From contig CM055095.1 in the NCBI GenBank assembly GCA_029204225.1, forward strand, positions 19,801,450 through 19,865,449: DNA of 64,000 nt, written 5' to 3'. Made by a program: the position numbers and the translations under genes. Of the stretch, positions 37,030 through 50,125 are shown one piece after another. Below the pieces are notes generated by a model. That model searched no databases, was not told where the DNA came from, and worked only from the letters and a program-made list of their open reading frames with translations. Origin of the DNA: Diphasiastrum complanatum (Eukaryota > Streptophyta > Lycopodiopsida > Lycopodiales > Lycopodiaceae). Within the stretch, counting starts at the first letter, position 1. Every line of letters starts with the position of its first letter.

Positions 37030-39469
37030 CATTTGTAGAGAGAAACACTTCAAAGAAGATTCAGATCATCAAATCTGATAATGGAGGTGAGTACAAGAGC
37101 ACAAAATTTTCTAAATTCTGCCAAGAATAGGGGATAGAGCATCAATTCACTCCTGTGTACACACCCGAATATAATGGTGTCACAGAAAGAAGAAACAGGA
37201 CGCTAGTCGAAGGAGCCAGATGCATGATGGCACAGGCTCGACTGCCAAGTCAATTCTGGGCTGAGGCAATAGCTACAGCAATACACATGTTGAACAAATC
37301 CACACCGACAGCCCTGGAAAACAAGACACCGTACGAAATGTGGATAGGTAGAAAGTCTGATCTATCATACATGCGTGTGTTTGGATGTGCAGCATACAAG
37401 CACATTCCAAAAGAAAAAAAAAACAAGCTCGATGATAAATCAGAGCAAACAATCATGGTCGGATACTCGAATGGATCACAAGTGTACAGACTCCACAATC
37501 CAACTACGAAGAAGATTGTTTTGAGTAGAGATGTGAAGTTCGATGAGTCCACATTCCCTGGACTGAAGGATGAAAAAGGCCATGAGATCTTCACATTGCT
37601 GCCAATTTAAGAGTGATATTGAGAATAGACGTCAAACCAGAATGGTGAGCCCCAGACTCCAGAGCAGCAGGAAGCAGAGGATCAACCCCACAAATCAGAA
37701 ACATTCGAGCAGCGACGAAACAAACTTAGAAGGTCAACAAGACAAAGAAGACCTCCAGATTGATACGTTGACAATTTTCAGTGGAGCGAAGACACAGAAT
37801 TCGAGTACTGCAACTTCACTGAAGAGCCAACTACATATCTAGAAGCTGTCCAGAGTCTAGAGGGAGAATTCTGGAAGCAGGCAATGTCAAAGGAGATCAA
37901 ATTAATGAGGCGAAACGAGGCATGGACACTAGAGCCACTACTCGAAAACAAAAAGATCGTCGACTACAAGGGGGTATACAAAAGAAAAATGAAATTAGAT
38001 GGCATTGTTGGACGTTACAAAGCAAGGCTTTTCGCAAAGGGCTACACACAAAGGTATGGAGTTGACTATTTCGACATGTATTCGCCAATGGTCAAGATGA
38101 CAAGCATTTGACTACTCCTTGCATATGCTACACAACACAATATGGAAATTTACTAGATTGATGTAAAGACAACCTTTCTCCACGGAGATCTAGAGGAAGA
38201 AATCTTCATGAAGCAGCCTGAAGGATTTGAAGCCCCCGACAATCGTCAATATGTCTGTTGGTTGCAGAGATGCATTTATGGTCTGAACCAGACATCACGA
38301 GCTTGGTACAAGAAGCTCGATAGTCTTTTGAAGTCTCTAGACTTCAATCCTACACAACCAGATTATAATGTCTATATAAAAAGAGTAGAAAAAGATTTTG
38401 TGATTCTGACTTTTTTTTCATGGATGATTCTCTTATGATTAAAAAACTCCTTGATACTAATCAAGGACACGAAGAGTCAGATTTTTGAAAATTATGAAAT
38501 CACAGATCTGGGAGAAGCAACAAAATGCCTTGGGCTGGAGATCAAAAGCGATCGAATAAAAGACAAAATACATTTGATTCAGTCAATTTATGTCAGAAAA
38601 GTGCTGAAGCAGTATCGAATGATGGACTGCAAAGAAAAAGCCACACCAATGATAGCTGGAGCCAAATTGACGAAGCAGGATTGCCCAAAAACAGAGGAGG
38701 AAAAACAGAAGATGGAAGGTATACCCTACCAAAACCTAATTAGTAGTCTGATGTATCTTACAATTTGTACCAAACCCAATTTGGCTTTCTTTGTCAATGC
38801 TTTAAGCCAATTCTCTTCCAATCATGGCATGGCGCATTGCAAATGGCAAAACGAATCCTACAATATCTGAAAGGTACCCAAAATATGGGATTAACCTACA
38901 AAGAAGACAACAAAAATGAAGGATTCGAGTTGCACTACTACAGTGATGCAAGCTGGGTGAGCTACAAAGATGACAGCAAGTCCGTAACACAAGGATGTTC
39001 AATGGCGTGAGGAGCAACAATTAGCTGAATATGCAAAAAGCAAACCTTGGTACCTCAATCCTCATGTGAAGCTGAATACGTCGCAGCTTCAAAGGTGGCA
39101 AACCAGATAGTTTGGTTGCAGATGATATTGGAGGCAATTGGCATACCACAAGGAGAACCATGCACAATAATGATGGATTCTCAAAGTGCCATATTTCTGT
39201 CCCAGGATCTTGTCTTCCATTCAAAGACAAGACACATACCTTTGAAGTACCATCACATTCGAGATTTGATTTTGAAAGGAGAGCTCCAGGTCCAGTACGT
39301 AAAGTCTGAAGACATGATTGCAGATCTTCTCACGAAGCCGCTCGACAAGCCACTCTTTGCAAAGCAAAGTAAAGCAATTGGATTAAACATACAAAGTTGC
39401 AAGGTTCAAGAGGGAGTGTTAGAAATTGTGAACTCTTGCAACTTTGTCGCGAAGCGAAGCAAAGGTTGA
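37030..39469 (+). pseudogene. copia integrase, RT and RNase H, plus strand
   Basis: Integrase starts mid-core with IIKSDNGGEYKSTKF and continues in a 151-residue frame (37155-37610) with YTPEYNGVTERRNRTLVEGA and MRVFGCAAYKHIPKE. RT pieces at 37884-38111 and 38208-38438 have KARLFAKGYTQRYGVDYFDM and MKQPEGFEAPDNRQYVC; the YVDD site is lost to a frameshift in a run of T at 38411. The connection and RNase H follow (PYQNLISSLMYLTI, YSDASWVSYKDDSKSV, then a frame 39047-39469 with SSCEAEYVAASKVANQIVWL and DMIADLLTKPLDKPLFA). The frame runs past the polypurine tract into the LTR. Several stops make it inactive. Confidence 0.9.
39407..39416 (+). other. polypurine tract
   Basis: CAAGAGGGAG directly precedes the LTR start TGTTAGAAATTGTG. 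It is the plus-strand priming site of reverse transcription. Confidence 0.7.
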
Positions 39470-40000
39470 ATGGCGAACAATTCGCGAAAGTCAAACGTAC
39501 CTTGAAAACCCTAAGACACGAAACGAAGCGAAGGTCGAAGGTCGAACAATTCGCGAAAGTCACCAAACATACCTCCAGGACCAAAAGACACGATAGGAAA
39601 CGAAACGAAACGAAAAGAAAATGAAGGAAAAACTTTCGCGCTGGCAACTCAACGGGCGTGGTGTCTTGAACTTCACGCTCAGCTGAAATAGTTAGCAATA
39701 ATAGAGAATAACTAACTAGTTGATTAGCATTAACTACTCTTGTAATTCTCTGCTTAGCTATCTTGTCAACTTCACACAGTGGAGGTATAAACGCAATTTG
39801 GGATCAACATTCAGTGAGAGAGCAAAAGAGAGAAAAAGAGTAGAAAAGAGAAGAATAGAAAAAATAGTGAATCGAAAATAGTTGTGCATGAAAGTCTGCC
39901 AACGAGTAGAACATAGCGATAGACCGAGTGTCAGGCCGCCAACAAGCGAGACACTAATCATCTCGCTCCAAAACACAAAAACTGATAATACAGTTGCTCT
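39417..40000 (+). repeat. copia 3' LTR (right end uncertain)
   Basis: It begins TGTTAGAAATTGTG after the polypurine tract. It contains repeated AATTCGCGAAAGTC and CGAAACGAAGCGAAGG motifs and a TATAAAC box at 39786, with a purine-rich stretch after it. The end could not be fixed; the GA repeat at 40148 lies beyond. Confidence 0.55.
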
Positions 40001-40145
40001 CTCTTGTCCATCTCTTTGATTTTCGTTGTCTTGATTGCTAGGATGATTTATGTTCTGTGATCTGTAGTCGCATGTCTAGAATCCTGAAGGCTTCCGCATA
40101 AGAAAACCAAAACAATCTGTTCACAAAAACAAATCCATTTGCGAC

Positions 40146-40307
<162 letters not shown>

Positions 40308-40308
40308 T

Positions 40309-40551
40309 GGTAGCCATGGAGGAAAGTGAGGATTTCACCTCCATTTCTCTCACAAAATCTGATTCCGCTTGGGCGCCCTCAGATTGCGCCCCAGTGAGTG
40401 CTGCTGCTTCACAATATTTCTCTCTTAATGATGCACATTGCTTCGTTTTTCAGCAGAATGGTCGAATTGACAGTTTCAGCTTCTATCAGACTATTCTCAC
40501 TCTATGCTCTATAGCCTTCCACGACGATCTGAAATTAGTTTTGCATCTCTA
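40309..40551 (+). CDS. unrecognised short ORF after a GA repeat
   Basis: From ATG 40309 a frame of 80 residues runs to a stop at 40552: it starts MVAMEESEDFTSISL and has SDSAWAPSDCAPVSAAASQY further on. I recognise no domain. The composition is protein-like (mixed, not repeat-derived), and the GA tract before it could be a 5' leader. The sequence to the right from about 40560 belongs to a minus-strand retroelement, which may have cut a real first exon. It could equally be chance. Confidence 0.2.
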
Positions 40552-41086
40552 GGGCCTAGATCATTATAGCATTGCTTCACCAAGAATGTTCTCCTACAGC
40601 TTGAGATCAACGATTTTCTCTCTGAAAATCCTTGCTTGAGAAAACAACTTACTTTGGAATTTCTTCCACCAAACACTATGTTTTTCTTTGCAAGTTTGAG
40701 TTCCTTTAAGGTTGATCTACCTCTCAGCTCTTGATTGTAGCTTCCAGCACTCAAAATGATCTAAAACTGATGTAAATAGAGTTTGTTTCCACTTCACACT
40801 CTCTCACTATAGCTTAAGCTGCAAAATGCTCAAATGTTCACCAAACTGATCCCAATCAGTTGCTAATGGATTCCCCACTGTATTTGTCTCCTTTTCCTTT
40901 GAATAAACTCTTTGAATAGTGTTCAAGCACTTCCTACCATGCTTCAATGCCTACAATATGCTCAAGAGACTGTTTTCATCAACATTGTAAGTTCTCTTGC
41001 TTTCACCTCCTGTGGAGGACACTCTCACCTTAGTACGAAGCCAGTGACAAGCCGAAACCAGTAGTCAGGCACTCAGGATCAGAAGA

Positions 41087-41098
41087 GCTCTGATACCA
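41087..41098 (-). other. primer binding site, minus strand
   Basis: A perfect TGGTATCAGAGC next to an LTR end in ACA, which fixes the LTR as a 5' LTR in minus orientation. Confidence 0.85.
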
Positions 41099-41345
41099 TG
41101 TCAATAATGAGATAAGCAATATCAGTCATTCACCATAAGCAATCACCACAAGGAGGAATAAGAACACACACACACACACACCATCACTAAATCACTGAAT
41201 GTAAAATGAGTACAATAAACTCTGATAGAGAGAAAAAAAACTAGGAGCTGACTAATAGTCTAGCCTATAGCACTGGTAACAGCTGACAACAGTCAAAGTA
41301 CATCGTGCAAAAGTAACATATGAAGTTTATCATTGATTTCTAACA
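41099..41345 (-). repeat. complete copia LTR, 247 bases
   Basis: Both termini are clear (TGTTAG...TTGACA on the minus strand). It includes a small (CA)n tract and gives the reference length for the family seen truncated at 22979. Confidence 0.8.
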
Positions 41346-41638
41346 TTTTTTGATCCAACATATTTGTTTCTCACTCTCCATATTGTCTCCACAATGGGAG
41401 GAGTACCACATCCTTCATTATCGCCTTGATGATTTTCTTGTGGTGGTGGAGTTGCTTCATCCTCACTGAGAAGCTTGGATAGTTCATCACTACCCCTTTC
41501 TTCATCTCCAAACCTATGGATCTCATCAAATAATACGTCACGACTTATGTGCATGCATCGTCCAAGTGGATCATAGCATCTATACCCCTTTGTTTGCTCA
41601 TCATACCCTATAAAGATGAATTTCAAGACCTTCACCTA
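41346..41638 (-). pseudogene. copia integrase C-terminal fragment
   Basis: Minus-strand reading [20 protein letters not shown] and [20 protein letters not shown] is the end of integrase, followed by a proline-rich linker ([12 protein letters not shown]). It stops at the LTR boundary, so the LTR element seems to have inserted in, or recombined with, an older copia. Confidence 0.8.
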
Positions 41639-43038
41639 CACTTTGGTCAATAAAAAACATAAAAATTCTTTTTGTTAGATTAACGAGAAAATGGGACAAA
41701 AGAGACTGATTTGGCAAAAGAAATGTCGCTATATTGTCAAGTATAGTAAAACAACAACTAATAATCACAAAATAACTTTTGCTATAACAGGCATCGCACA
41801 ATTGTCAAGTGTCATTGTTAAATTGTTTAAATGTTGTAGAAATGGCACACAAAAAAACCTTATCCTAAAAAGCATTCCAATAACAAAAATGAATTTTTTT
41901 GTGGCTAGCTTTTCATTTATGTTGCTAAATAGTAATCCTATGTCACTTAGGGAAGCTCCTTTTATAATCTATAAACTTGATGTATATACATAGTTTTTTC
42001 TCATATCATCCTCACATTTCTTGTTGCTATCTTCTTGACTTCTTGCCTTTATGCCTACATCTTTTTAGTACCTATATTTGGTGATCTACAATTTCTAGGT
42101 TTTATAGTTTATAGTTTACAATCTACAATATTTTGAGTTTAGTTCTAGTGGTTCCAAACAAGACCTTGTGTGTGCTTGACCATGTCAATTGGCAAAATGT
42201 TTTTGGTATTGCCATGAGAGGTATCCAAGATCAACCTAGCGAAGCACCTATCCTATATGCAATCGATAACGATGGCTTCATTAACTTGGTCGACCAACGA
42301 CACAATCTAGTCATGAGAAGGCTAGTTTTTGGCAAAAAGACTTGCATTAATGAAAAGATTCAATGCTCAGGTGAAAAAAGAAAACGTCAATTACTATGCC
42401 AAATTTGTGTCTTGAAAAATCTATTTTTCATCCAATTTGGATTCGTGATAGTTTCTCATTTCAAATACGTATGACAATGCAAAATATCACCATCATCGCA
42501 AAGCCTTTGTAGGATATCACAAAATCCTTGTGTACATGTATACCATTCAGATCTCATTATGTGAAGTGACTTTCCATGATAGTTGGTCAAGGAAAGCAAT
42601 TCATTCGCCCAAGAACTTGCCACATGGCAAACTGGTGCAATATTTCCATGCATAGAATGCTTGTTATGCCGATCTTCATATTAAAAGCAATTCAGACTTG
42701 TACAAATGTAGCAAGCTTGTCAACATGTACGCAAGGGTAGTGTGTTGTGTCACACTTCGGCATGGCATGGCATACCCACACAATTGAGAGCTCCATGGTG
42801 ACATGCATGAAAGATAAGGTACACTTCCTAATTATATTGTTCACTAGTGTGTTTTGCATTCAAGCAAGCAAGTTCATACACTTGGTACTTCCATTCCTTG
42901 ATCAAGTGCAATGTGGGTGGATGGCAATCCAATTCGAAAGTTCTCAAAATCTCGTATACAAACGGAGCCCGTTGATCTCTATGTAGATCTTCCTTTTCAT
43001 CCCTCTACGCTATAGACACCACCCACATCACATCAGAG
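41639..43038. other. intergenic DNA upstream of the COA1-like gene
   Basis: Only short ORFs without recognisable similarity, for example 42133-42474. The last few hundred bases may hold the promoter of the COA1-like gene, but no TATA box stands out. Confidence 0.5.
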
Positions 43039-46000
43039 ATGGGCATGAAGCTCCTTCGGCTAAGGCGATGGGCTCCCACCTTTGCACTGGCTGAAGGTGG
43101 GCACTCAAATTGGAGACAATTCTCATCAGCGTGGGTGTTCATCCCTTTCCTCAGAATCGCTCTCTTTTCAAAGTCTTCCTTCTCCATTTGTGTTGCAGAA
43201 ATTCATTGTTTGCTTGAGAGTATGCCCAATTATTGTGAGTGATTAAGGCTTTTTTGATAGGTTTGATTTGTGGTGCTATTATGTAGGGGTGCTGAACCAG
43301 CTGAGGGTTTATGGAAAAGCAGGGCTATGAGATATGGGCGGCCGTTGGGTGCTGTGTTGCTGCTGGGAGCCACGGGTGTTGCTGCTGCCAGTGCTCTTAA
43401 AAACATTCTTATTTATCATGGATGTAGCAGGTGGATGTTGAGCTTCACATCTACTGCCTAATTTTTTTTCAGTTGAAATCAAATCGCAAAAATGGTATTT
43501 TGTCTTTCTAGGAGAAAGTTCAACTGCAACAAATTTATAAATTTAGTGGGGCATGACATGCTCACGAATTCTCTTGCGCACTCGCAGCTCCAGAAGGGCA
43601 GCACATTTTTTGATGGTGATGCCTCCGAAGCTGACTGCCCTTCAATCACCATCACCACCACGTCGAGGTCACTCATCCTTGATGTCTCCATCCCTAAATA
43701 AATCGAACAAGATCTGTACAGTGCAGGATTCAATGTGCACCAAACACAATCAACTACACATATGGGAAAAGATTGGCTTTTTTTTATACAACCTGGGCAC
43801 TTCAAAAGAGAACAATGAGCAAGATTCCTAGGATCACAAACTATCTAGCTGCACATGCCATCACAAAACAAGGGCCACTTGGGAGCTTGACTCCAAGGAG
43901 ACTTACGTAGACTAGACAATTATCAATATGTAATAGAACTAACAAACTTCATGCTAACAAGCCATTTCATTCCTGCCAACATGCATGCACTATGTAAAAA
44001 TCTTATAACAAACTCTCTGTGATAAATGGTGCCTTAGGACTAATTTTAAGGTTCTCTACTAGCTGTTGGGTCCTATGGAGGTCCAAGGTCGGTTAAACTG
44101 TAGGAGGCCCAAATCATGATGTAATTATCATGTGTAACTCAATATACGAGGGAAATTGTCTCATGACTAAAGTATTGATTGTTGATAGTCCTAGAATACT
44201 GTAAATCAGGCAAACTTTGTACTTGTAGCAACTTTTGGTGAGAGATTTGAGCCTACCTTGGGAAATGTGCATCGGGGAAAGATGTACTTGTATTTGTGCA
44301 GTGTAAGTTGTGTTGTGCTACTATTCATAGATTGTCAAAGCTGTGAGCTTTTTAGGATGCTTGCCAAATTTATGAACACAAATAACAAATATGGCATCAC
44401 ATAAGAGCAATAGACCATCAAAGATGAAGCAATGACAATCTATGAGTTTTTTAGGATGCTTGCCAAATTTATAAGCACAAATAACAAATATGGCATCACA
44501 TAAGAGCAATAGACCATCAAAGATGAAGCAAATAGCATTCTACAGCATAGGATACCAAAGAAAATCAAAGTAGTAAATAGTTGGTCCCCTATAAGGAAGA
44601 GTAATGAGTCTACTACATAGAGGAAAAAGAATATTCTAAAACATAAGTGACTGACTGGATGTCTTTGCTTCTTATTTATACTCTATTGAAATTAGGACTG
44701 AAATTCTAGATCAAAAGCTGAAGAGGCCGTGTGACATAAGCAACCCTGCCAAAAAGTGTGCCCTGTAAGTTGAGCTCATCTCCTTGTGAATAAGATGATT
44801 ATTGTTCTGTAATAAAAAATAGTCATTGGTCCATGTAAAATGAGTTTTGGGTCCTTTTTGTCAAATATGTGCTACTAATTGGGTGTTCCTACCTTTGCCT
44901 TCTAGAAAAAAAATATTGCCCCTAATATGGGTGTAGAGTGTACTTACAAACTATACAACTGCAAATGTTTGTATGTGGAAGTTGCTGTCCTAAAAATGTC
45001 ATTGTCATAGCATTGATCGCAAACTCCATAAGTGAAAGGTGCATGTATCTGCTGCAAAAGTACCCAGGTCCCATGCTAAAGCGTAAAGTTGCAGTATGAA
45101 ACTGGGAGTCATAAATTGTTGTTACTGAATTGTAACAGACTGTCTCAAGCTATATGGATGGTCTATGAATGTCAATGGGAGGGATTTTAAGGATTCATCG
45201 AAAATAAATTTTGGGTCCTCTCTTCAGAGCTCAGTGACCAAGCCTAAAACAAAGAATGATGTTGTGAACATGTATGTACCAAGCTATTCTTATGGGCCAA
45301 GAATGCCACATAAAAGCATAAGCTAGAACATCAGGGCACCAAGCAATCCATAAGGACCAAGAGAGTCATTCACCATTTGCATGAGGTGATGTAAGCTTCA
45401 GAGACTAAGTGTAGGCTTAAGCTCACATACATGAAAAACATGATGTAAAAACCAAAAAGCTAATTTTTTATTATACTTTTTCGCTTGGCTCAAGTGCAAT
45501 CTCAGGGGTAGTAAGAAGCAGCCCACAGTGAGACTCTCCTCCATGGAAGCTGAATTTAGGGTAGCAGCTGCTGCAATAACTGAAGCCATTTGGGCTCAAA
45601 GAATTTTTGGAGAAATTAAGGAGTTCCAAGAAAGTGCAACTACTATCTTTTGTCATAATTTAAGTTCTATAACCATTGCTAAAAATCCTGTATTACATGC
45701 AAGAACAAGGTTGAAGCACATTGAAATGCATTATCACTTTGTAAGAGAAAAAATTTAAGCTAGCAAAGGAGAGCTTCTTTATTGTTCTACAAATGATCAA
45801 GTAGTTGATATGCTCACAAAGGGAGTGTCTTTGGCTTGCAGTGTATCTCTGTCTATAATTGACCAAATCAATATAGTTGTAAGACTATCAAGAAAAAAAT
45901 TCAGCCATTAGTCGTTTTTCCACAAAAAAAAGAAAAAATTCACAATCCGGGTCACCAATTTCTGATGTGTTGGAATGTTTCTGCAACGAGTCGCGATGTG

Positions 46001-49000
46001 CTGTAAATATATTGATATCAATGAAGAACAATGACTAAAGCCTTACAAGCAATAGCTAAGCATAGACAAGAGATCTCCCACAAAGAGCCCGAGCTATACC
46101 TGTTGAAAGAGAAGGAATACGATAATCTACCTAATTATTGAATGATAGCCCTATATATACTATCTAGAACCCCTTAATGGAACCCCCTAGATAGTAGGGC
46201 AAATTAGGGTACTCGGGTCTCATAAGGACATGCCCTTAGTGCTAACTAGCCCAGTACGCAACGGTATGCTAATTAGGGCAACTAGTGATTAGGCCTAGGG
46301 GAGGACGAGTCCATAACATCGAGGAAGCATATGCGACACATGACTCTGAAGAAGAAGAAAGTCAAGAAGCAAAAACTTTGAATAAGGAAAAGAAGTAAAA
46401 TCATTGTTTACTTTGCATAAAACAAGGACATTTGGCTAAAGCATGTCCTTAAAAGAAGAGGAAGTCTACCTCGAGAATTACCAAGTGGGAGGTAAGATCT
46501 CCTATGTGGAAGTTTCACCAATAGAAAGATGTTGTTGCTCTATAGCCCAACTAATTTTGGACCTAACCATCTATGTTGATTGAAGGGAAGATCTTAGGTA
46601 AGGTAGTCAATGTACTATTAGATACTCGGTCGACTCACAATTTCTTGAATTCTTGATTGCTATATGGGATCAAAAGATACCCAATTTAGATCTACAATTG
46701 CAAGGCTATTCAAAGTTAGTTAACTTCAATCTTGAGAGAACAAATGTTATCGTAAGGCATAAATGGTTCTATGATAAGTTTGATACTTTGCCAGTTGAGT
46801 GCAAGTATCATGTTTTCAATTTTTTTCATGGTGAAAAGTTCCTCCTTATCCTTGTATTTCCTCTATTGAAGTAAGGAGAATCTTTCTAGTTTTTGAGTAT
46901 AAAATATTTCTGTAACCAACTTAACCTGGTTGGAAGGCTAGATGGGCCAAACTCATGCAATTTTTTGAGTATGAGATATGGTATATTAGGCACATAGATG
47001 CACAGAAACGCTTTTCGGAAACCGCGTTTCTCAGACCAGAATTGTACTAAATTATTATTATTATTTTTTTATTTTTATTTTTTTTTGGAAAAATAGCTTA
47101 TGGCTGAAATTTTTTTAGGGGATCAATGGTCAAACCAGCGTTTTGCCTCTCAGAAGTGCAGTAGATGGGGCACAAACAGATCTTATTTTCAATAGCTATT
47201 TGGTTGGTATTTGCTCTGGTTTTCAATAAATGCTCAGGGGGTTCAAAGGGCGGTATCCTCCCCATGGCTTCTCTTTCCTTTCTCTCTTGCTGTCCCATGA
47301 GTTTTGTGAATGCCATTCTTCTTGCAAGTATATTACGGATGATTTCTACCTGAATTTTGACAGCATGATAAAACGCCTGTTGCCAGATTTATTAGCATGA
47401 ACCAACTTTGCAACTACGCTGCTCTGATGTTTCAAAATGTCACTAAGAAAGAACAGTTAGCTTAACAAGGTCGAAGATGAGTTGCTTCTATTCAATACCA
47501 ACCATAGGAGTGTGGCATATTGCGCTAGAAGGACTTGGATACACATAATGGGAGGCCTTGGCAAAGGGACCCTATCTATGTTGATGCTTAGAGGCAATCA
47601 ACGATGTCATAGCGACACTTTTATAAGGGATGCGCTTCTATTTTCAAGGGCCCACCCATTTAGGTATTCTTGTAGCACTTGCAAGCTCACCTTTTGTGCC
47701 CGAGCTTCCATACCCCACAACAATTGGTGACATGATCCCAAGTGAGATCTCTTGACCCCATCATGGTGGCTCAAATTTCCTCCTCCTATGCCCCAAACTG
47801 ATTTCAATTTCCTCCTATGAGCTCTTGAATTGCCTCTCAAGTCCCGAATCTTGATTTTTGAATCCCATTGTTACCTCTAAGCTTCGAGCCTCTTCCCAAA
47901 TTCCCTCTTTAACCCTCTAAGTTCTTCCTCCTCCTTGAGGCTTGACTCTCTCCTTTCAAGTTCCTCCACCTCCCTTCCAAGTTTTTTCTCCCGAGTCCCT
48001 TCAATGTGTTCCTAATTTTTAACCCTTGACAAGTTTTCTTCTTCTCCTTCTCCCTTGCTTTCAAATTTATGTTGCTTAAGGCTTGGCTCCCCCTTGACTA
48101 AGGTTTGCTCTCCCTCTCGTCCTTCTCCTTTCAACTTTCAAGCCTCCTCTTCATCCTTAGGTTAAAGGGCCTAGGCACTTGCTCTCTTCGTCCCCTCTTC
48201 TTCTCCCCTTGCTCAATGTTCTCATTACCTTGCTTACCTTTCTCTTCTATAAGCTCTAGCCTTCTCTTTCTCTCTCCATGTTTGAGCCTTTTCTTTTCAA
48301 TCGGTTGAAAAAATGTTAAATTGAATTATAATTGGTATTTGATTCTCATCAAATTGCGATATGATGAAACATTAAATCTCAAGTACAAACCCTGGCGTTG
48401 GGACATCACAATTGCTTGTCAAGTTGGGGGTGGTGGGGGGGGGGTTTGTTATAAAACAGACCTAAGTTCTTAGAAGTTACTTTACATGAACAATGGAGTG
48501 AAATTTTTTTTTTTTTTTCCGTTGTGGAAGGCCCGAAAAGTGCTCTGATACAAAGTTGCAAACAATTTATATTTATGGCTTCACATAAAGCAGAAAAGAC
48601 TAGAAGGCCGAACATTAGAGAATTTCATTTAAAGAGTAGCAAAAGATCGATGAGTTCTCCCATGAAGAGCTCAAGCATCTCAATAATCAAATAATGAGTG
48701 TCTTTAGCCGCTAGTTATAGTCGTGGCATCCATGAGGGACCTTCCAAGAAACCCTAATGTGTAATGTGAAAAATAAGGAGGCAGCACTTTTAAAGAGAAA
48801 TAGTGCACCCATCAGCTTGGTGCCCTAATATACATGATAATGCTTCTTGGTGTCTAAGGGGAGGCTCGAACAATATACATGGTAATGAACCCATGAGCAC
48901 TGTATGTGCTTATTAAATTGCACTCTAAAGCAGGACCTTTCCAAGGTCTGCATGAGATAATAATAAGAAGCTGAGAGAAAATGGTGGATGAGTTGCACTG

Positions 49001-50064
49001 CTTGCTTGGTGGGGGTTTGAAAGCTAGAGCTTATGGGGAAAATTGCAGTTATTGAAGAAAGGTACAAATATGACCATGCAATTTAGCATCATGTTCCTGA
49101 CCCATTGAAACTGTGATCACTCATGTAAAATAGCCGGTATGTCAATTAAGCAGATTGAAACTTCATCTCAGTTTTTTAGGCAATAGCAGAAGCTGATGGT
49201 GATATCAGTAGGTTCAAGAAGCCAAAATAGCACAGACCTGCTATATTCTTCCAGGATGGTGTTGTTGTAGTTATTTGATCTTTTGCCACTTTTTTTTGTT
49301 GTTTTAACATACCATAAAATGATTTGTACTGACACTGATGTGATCAAATTTGAAATCTGTAGTAAGGCGATGGAAAGAGCAGCAAAGGATCCGAGAATGA
49401 AGAAGCTTTTAGGAGAAAGTATTGAAAAAGGGTTTTGGTATGAAGCTTCACTCGGACTCTCCCATGAAGGACGTTCTGCGTCATGCAGCTTTCCAATCTA
49501 TGGTAATCAAGGACATGCAAATCTTCACTTGAGGGCGGTCAAATATGAAGGTGAAGCCTATAATGTGGAAGGTTGACATTCCTTAGTTTTTTCAGTTTTC
49601 AACATATCTGCAAGAAATTCCTCATGCTTCCAGCCTTTTTCAGGAATCAATAGAAACATGCTTGTTGTTATGTAAGATGAATTTAAATTTTTGGTGACAA
49701 GAAGGTAGTTATTTTCTGTTAATAACGAATGTGCCAGGTGACATGAAATAATGCTTTCTGGTGTTGACAGAAAATGCATCTCATTTTATATTTTATGTTT
49801 TATTTCTTGTTTGAAACTCTACAACTGTTTAACATTTTATACTGTCATACAGAGACTGGAAACAAATTGGCCAACCTGAACATTTTTAGTCAAGGTAACT
49901 GGGAGGTTCTTGTCCTTGAAGCTCTTGTACCAAGTTCAAGTTCGGAAAGTGCTAACAAATTGGATCGTATCAATCTGATGGAGGAAAATAACGCTCCTAA
50001 ATCAGGAGACTGGGTACGCGGAAGTCCTGGTCCTTGTAGATCTGCTGCAATTAGGGAAGTTTGA
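43039..50064 (+). CDS. COA1-like mitochondrial inner-membrane protein, 4 exons
   Basis: Probable cytochrome c oxidase assembly factor of the COA1 family, which helps Cox1 maturation in the inner mitochondrial membrane. Exons: 43039-43130, 43287-43430, 49363-49550, 49853-50064; 211 codons plus stop, phases 2, 2 and 1 agreeing at each junction. The N-terminus is arginine-rich (MGMKLLRLRRWAP, then WRQFSSAGAEP), like a matrix-targeting presequence. Exon 2 has one membrane span (GRPLGAVLLLGATGVAAASA). Exons 3-4 carry KDPRMKKLLGESIEKGFWYE, SHEGRSASCSFPIYGNQGHA and NWEVLVLEAL, the DP..lG.pi / ipv.G..G / W.v..l.. pattern of the family. Exon 1 and its donor AGC/GTGGGT are the least certain part. Intron 2 is 5.9 kb and full of retroelement debris, yet the exons are intact. 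Confidence 0.75.
44345..44533. repeat. tandem duplication, 99-base unit, in COA1-like intron 2
   Basis: Units starting at 44345 and 44444 share TTTTTAGGATGCTTGCCAAA, AACAAATATGGCATCACATA and AGAGCAATAGACCATCAAAG. They are nearly identical, so the duplication is recent. Confidence 0.95.
45530..45850 (+). pseudogene. copia RNase H fragment in intron 2
   Basis: The plus strand reads SSMEAEFRVAAAAITEAIWA, then KHIEMHYHFVREKI, a stop, and DQVVDMLTKGVS: the second half of copia RNase H and the end of pol. It is embedded in intron 2 of the COA1-like gene. Confidence 0.8.
45941..45958 (-). other. possible primer binding site, minus strand
   Basis: The minus strand reads TTGGTGACCCGGATTGTG just after an LTR-like end in CATCAGAAA. 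It is a candidate only; the primer tRNA was not identified. Confidence 0.35.
45963..46318 (-). repeat. LTR-like unit (solo or 5' LTR), minus strand
   Basis: 356 bases bounded by TGTTATGG and CACATCA on the minus strand, with a TATATATAGGGC promoter motif inside. The architecture resembles the LTR at 13790 but the sequence does not. It sits between a copia fragment and a gypsy fragment. Confidence 0.5.
46330..46875 (+). pseudogene. Ty3/gypsy gag end and protease remnant
   Basis: Near 46400 the plus strand reads LCIKQGHLAKACP, a damaged CCHC knuckle. Further on, ILGKVVNVLLDTRSTHNFLN is the gypsy aspartic protease site (LLDTRST in place of LLDSGAT). The last frame (46653-46874) has NVIVRHKWFYDKFDTLPVEC, matching the gypsy VILGMQWL block after the protease. 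Several stops. Confidence 0.7.
46876..49362. other. rest of COA1-like intron 2
   Basis: No further gene recognised. It has poly(T/A) runs, a CTT/CCT-rich pyrimidine tract on the plus strand at about 47860-48290, and a short G-rich run at 48424-48445. Confidence 0.5.
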
Positions 50065-50125
50065 TGATTCCCTTGAAGATATGGTTGGGAGCCTTTTGCG
50101 ACAGTTGGTATGGTTGGGAGAAGGG

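Larger units (their letters stand above)
40560..41345 (-). mobile_element. copia 5' end: LTR, primer site and leader, minus strand
   Basis: The LTR at 41345-41099 (minus) opens TGTTAGAAATC and closes ATTGACA. It is followed by primer binding site TGGTATCAGAGC and about 500 bases of leader with a CTCCACAGGAGG motif. No gag was recognised before the sequence changes near 40560. The LTR is the same family as that at 22979. Confidence 0.75.
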
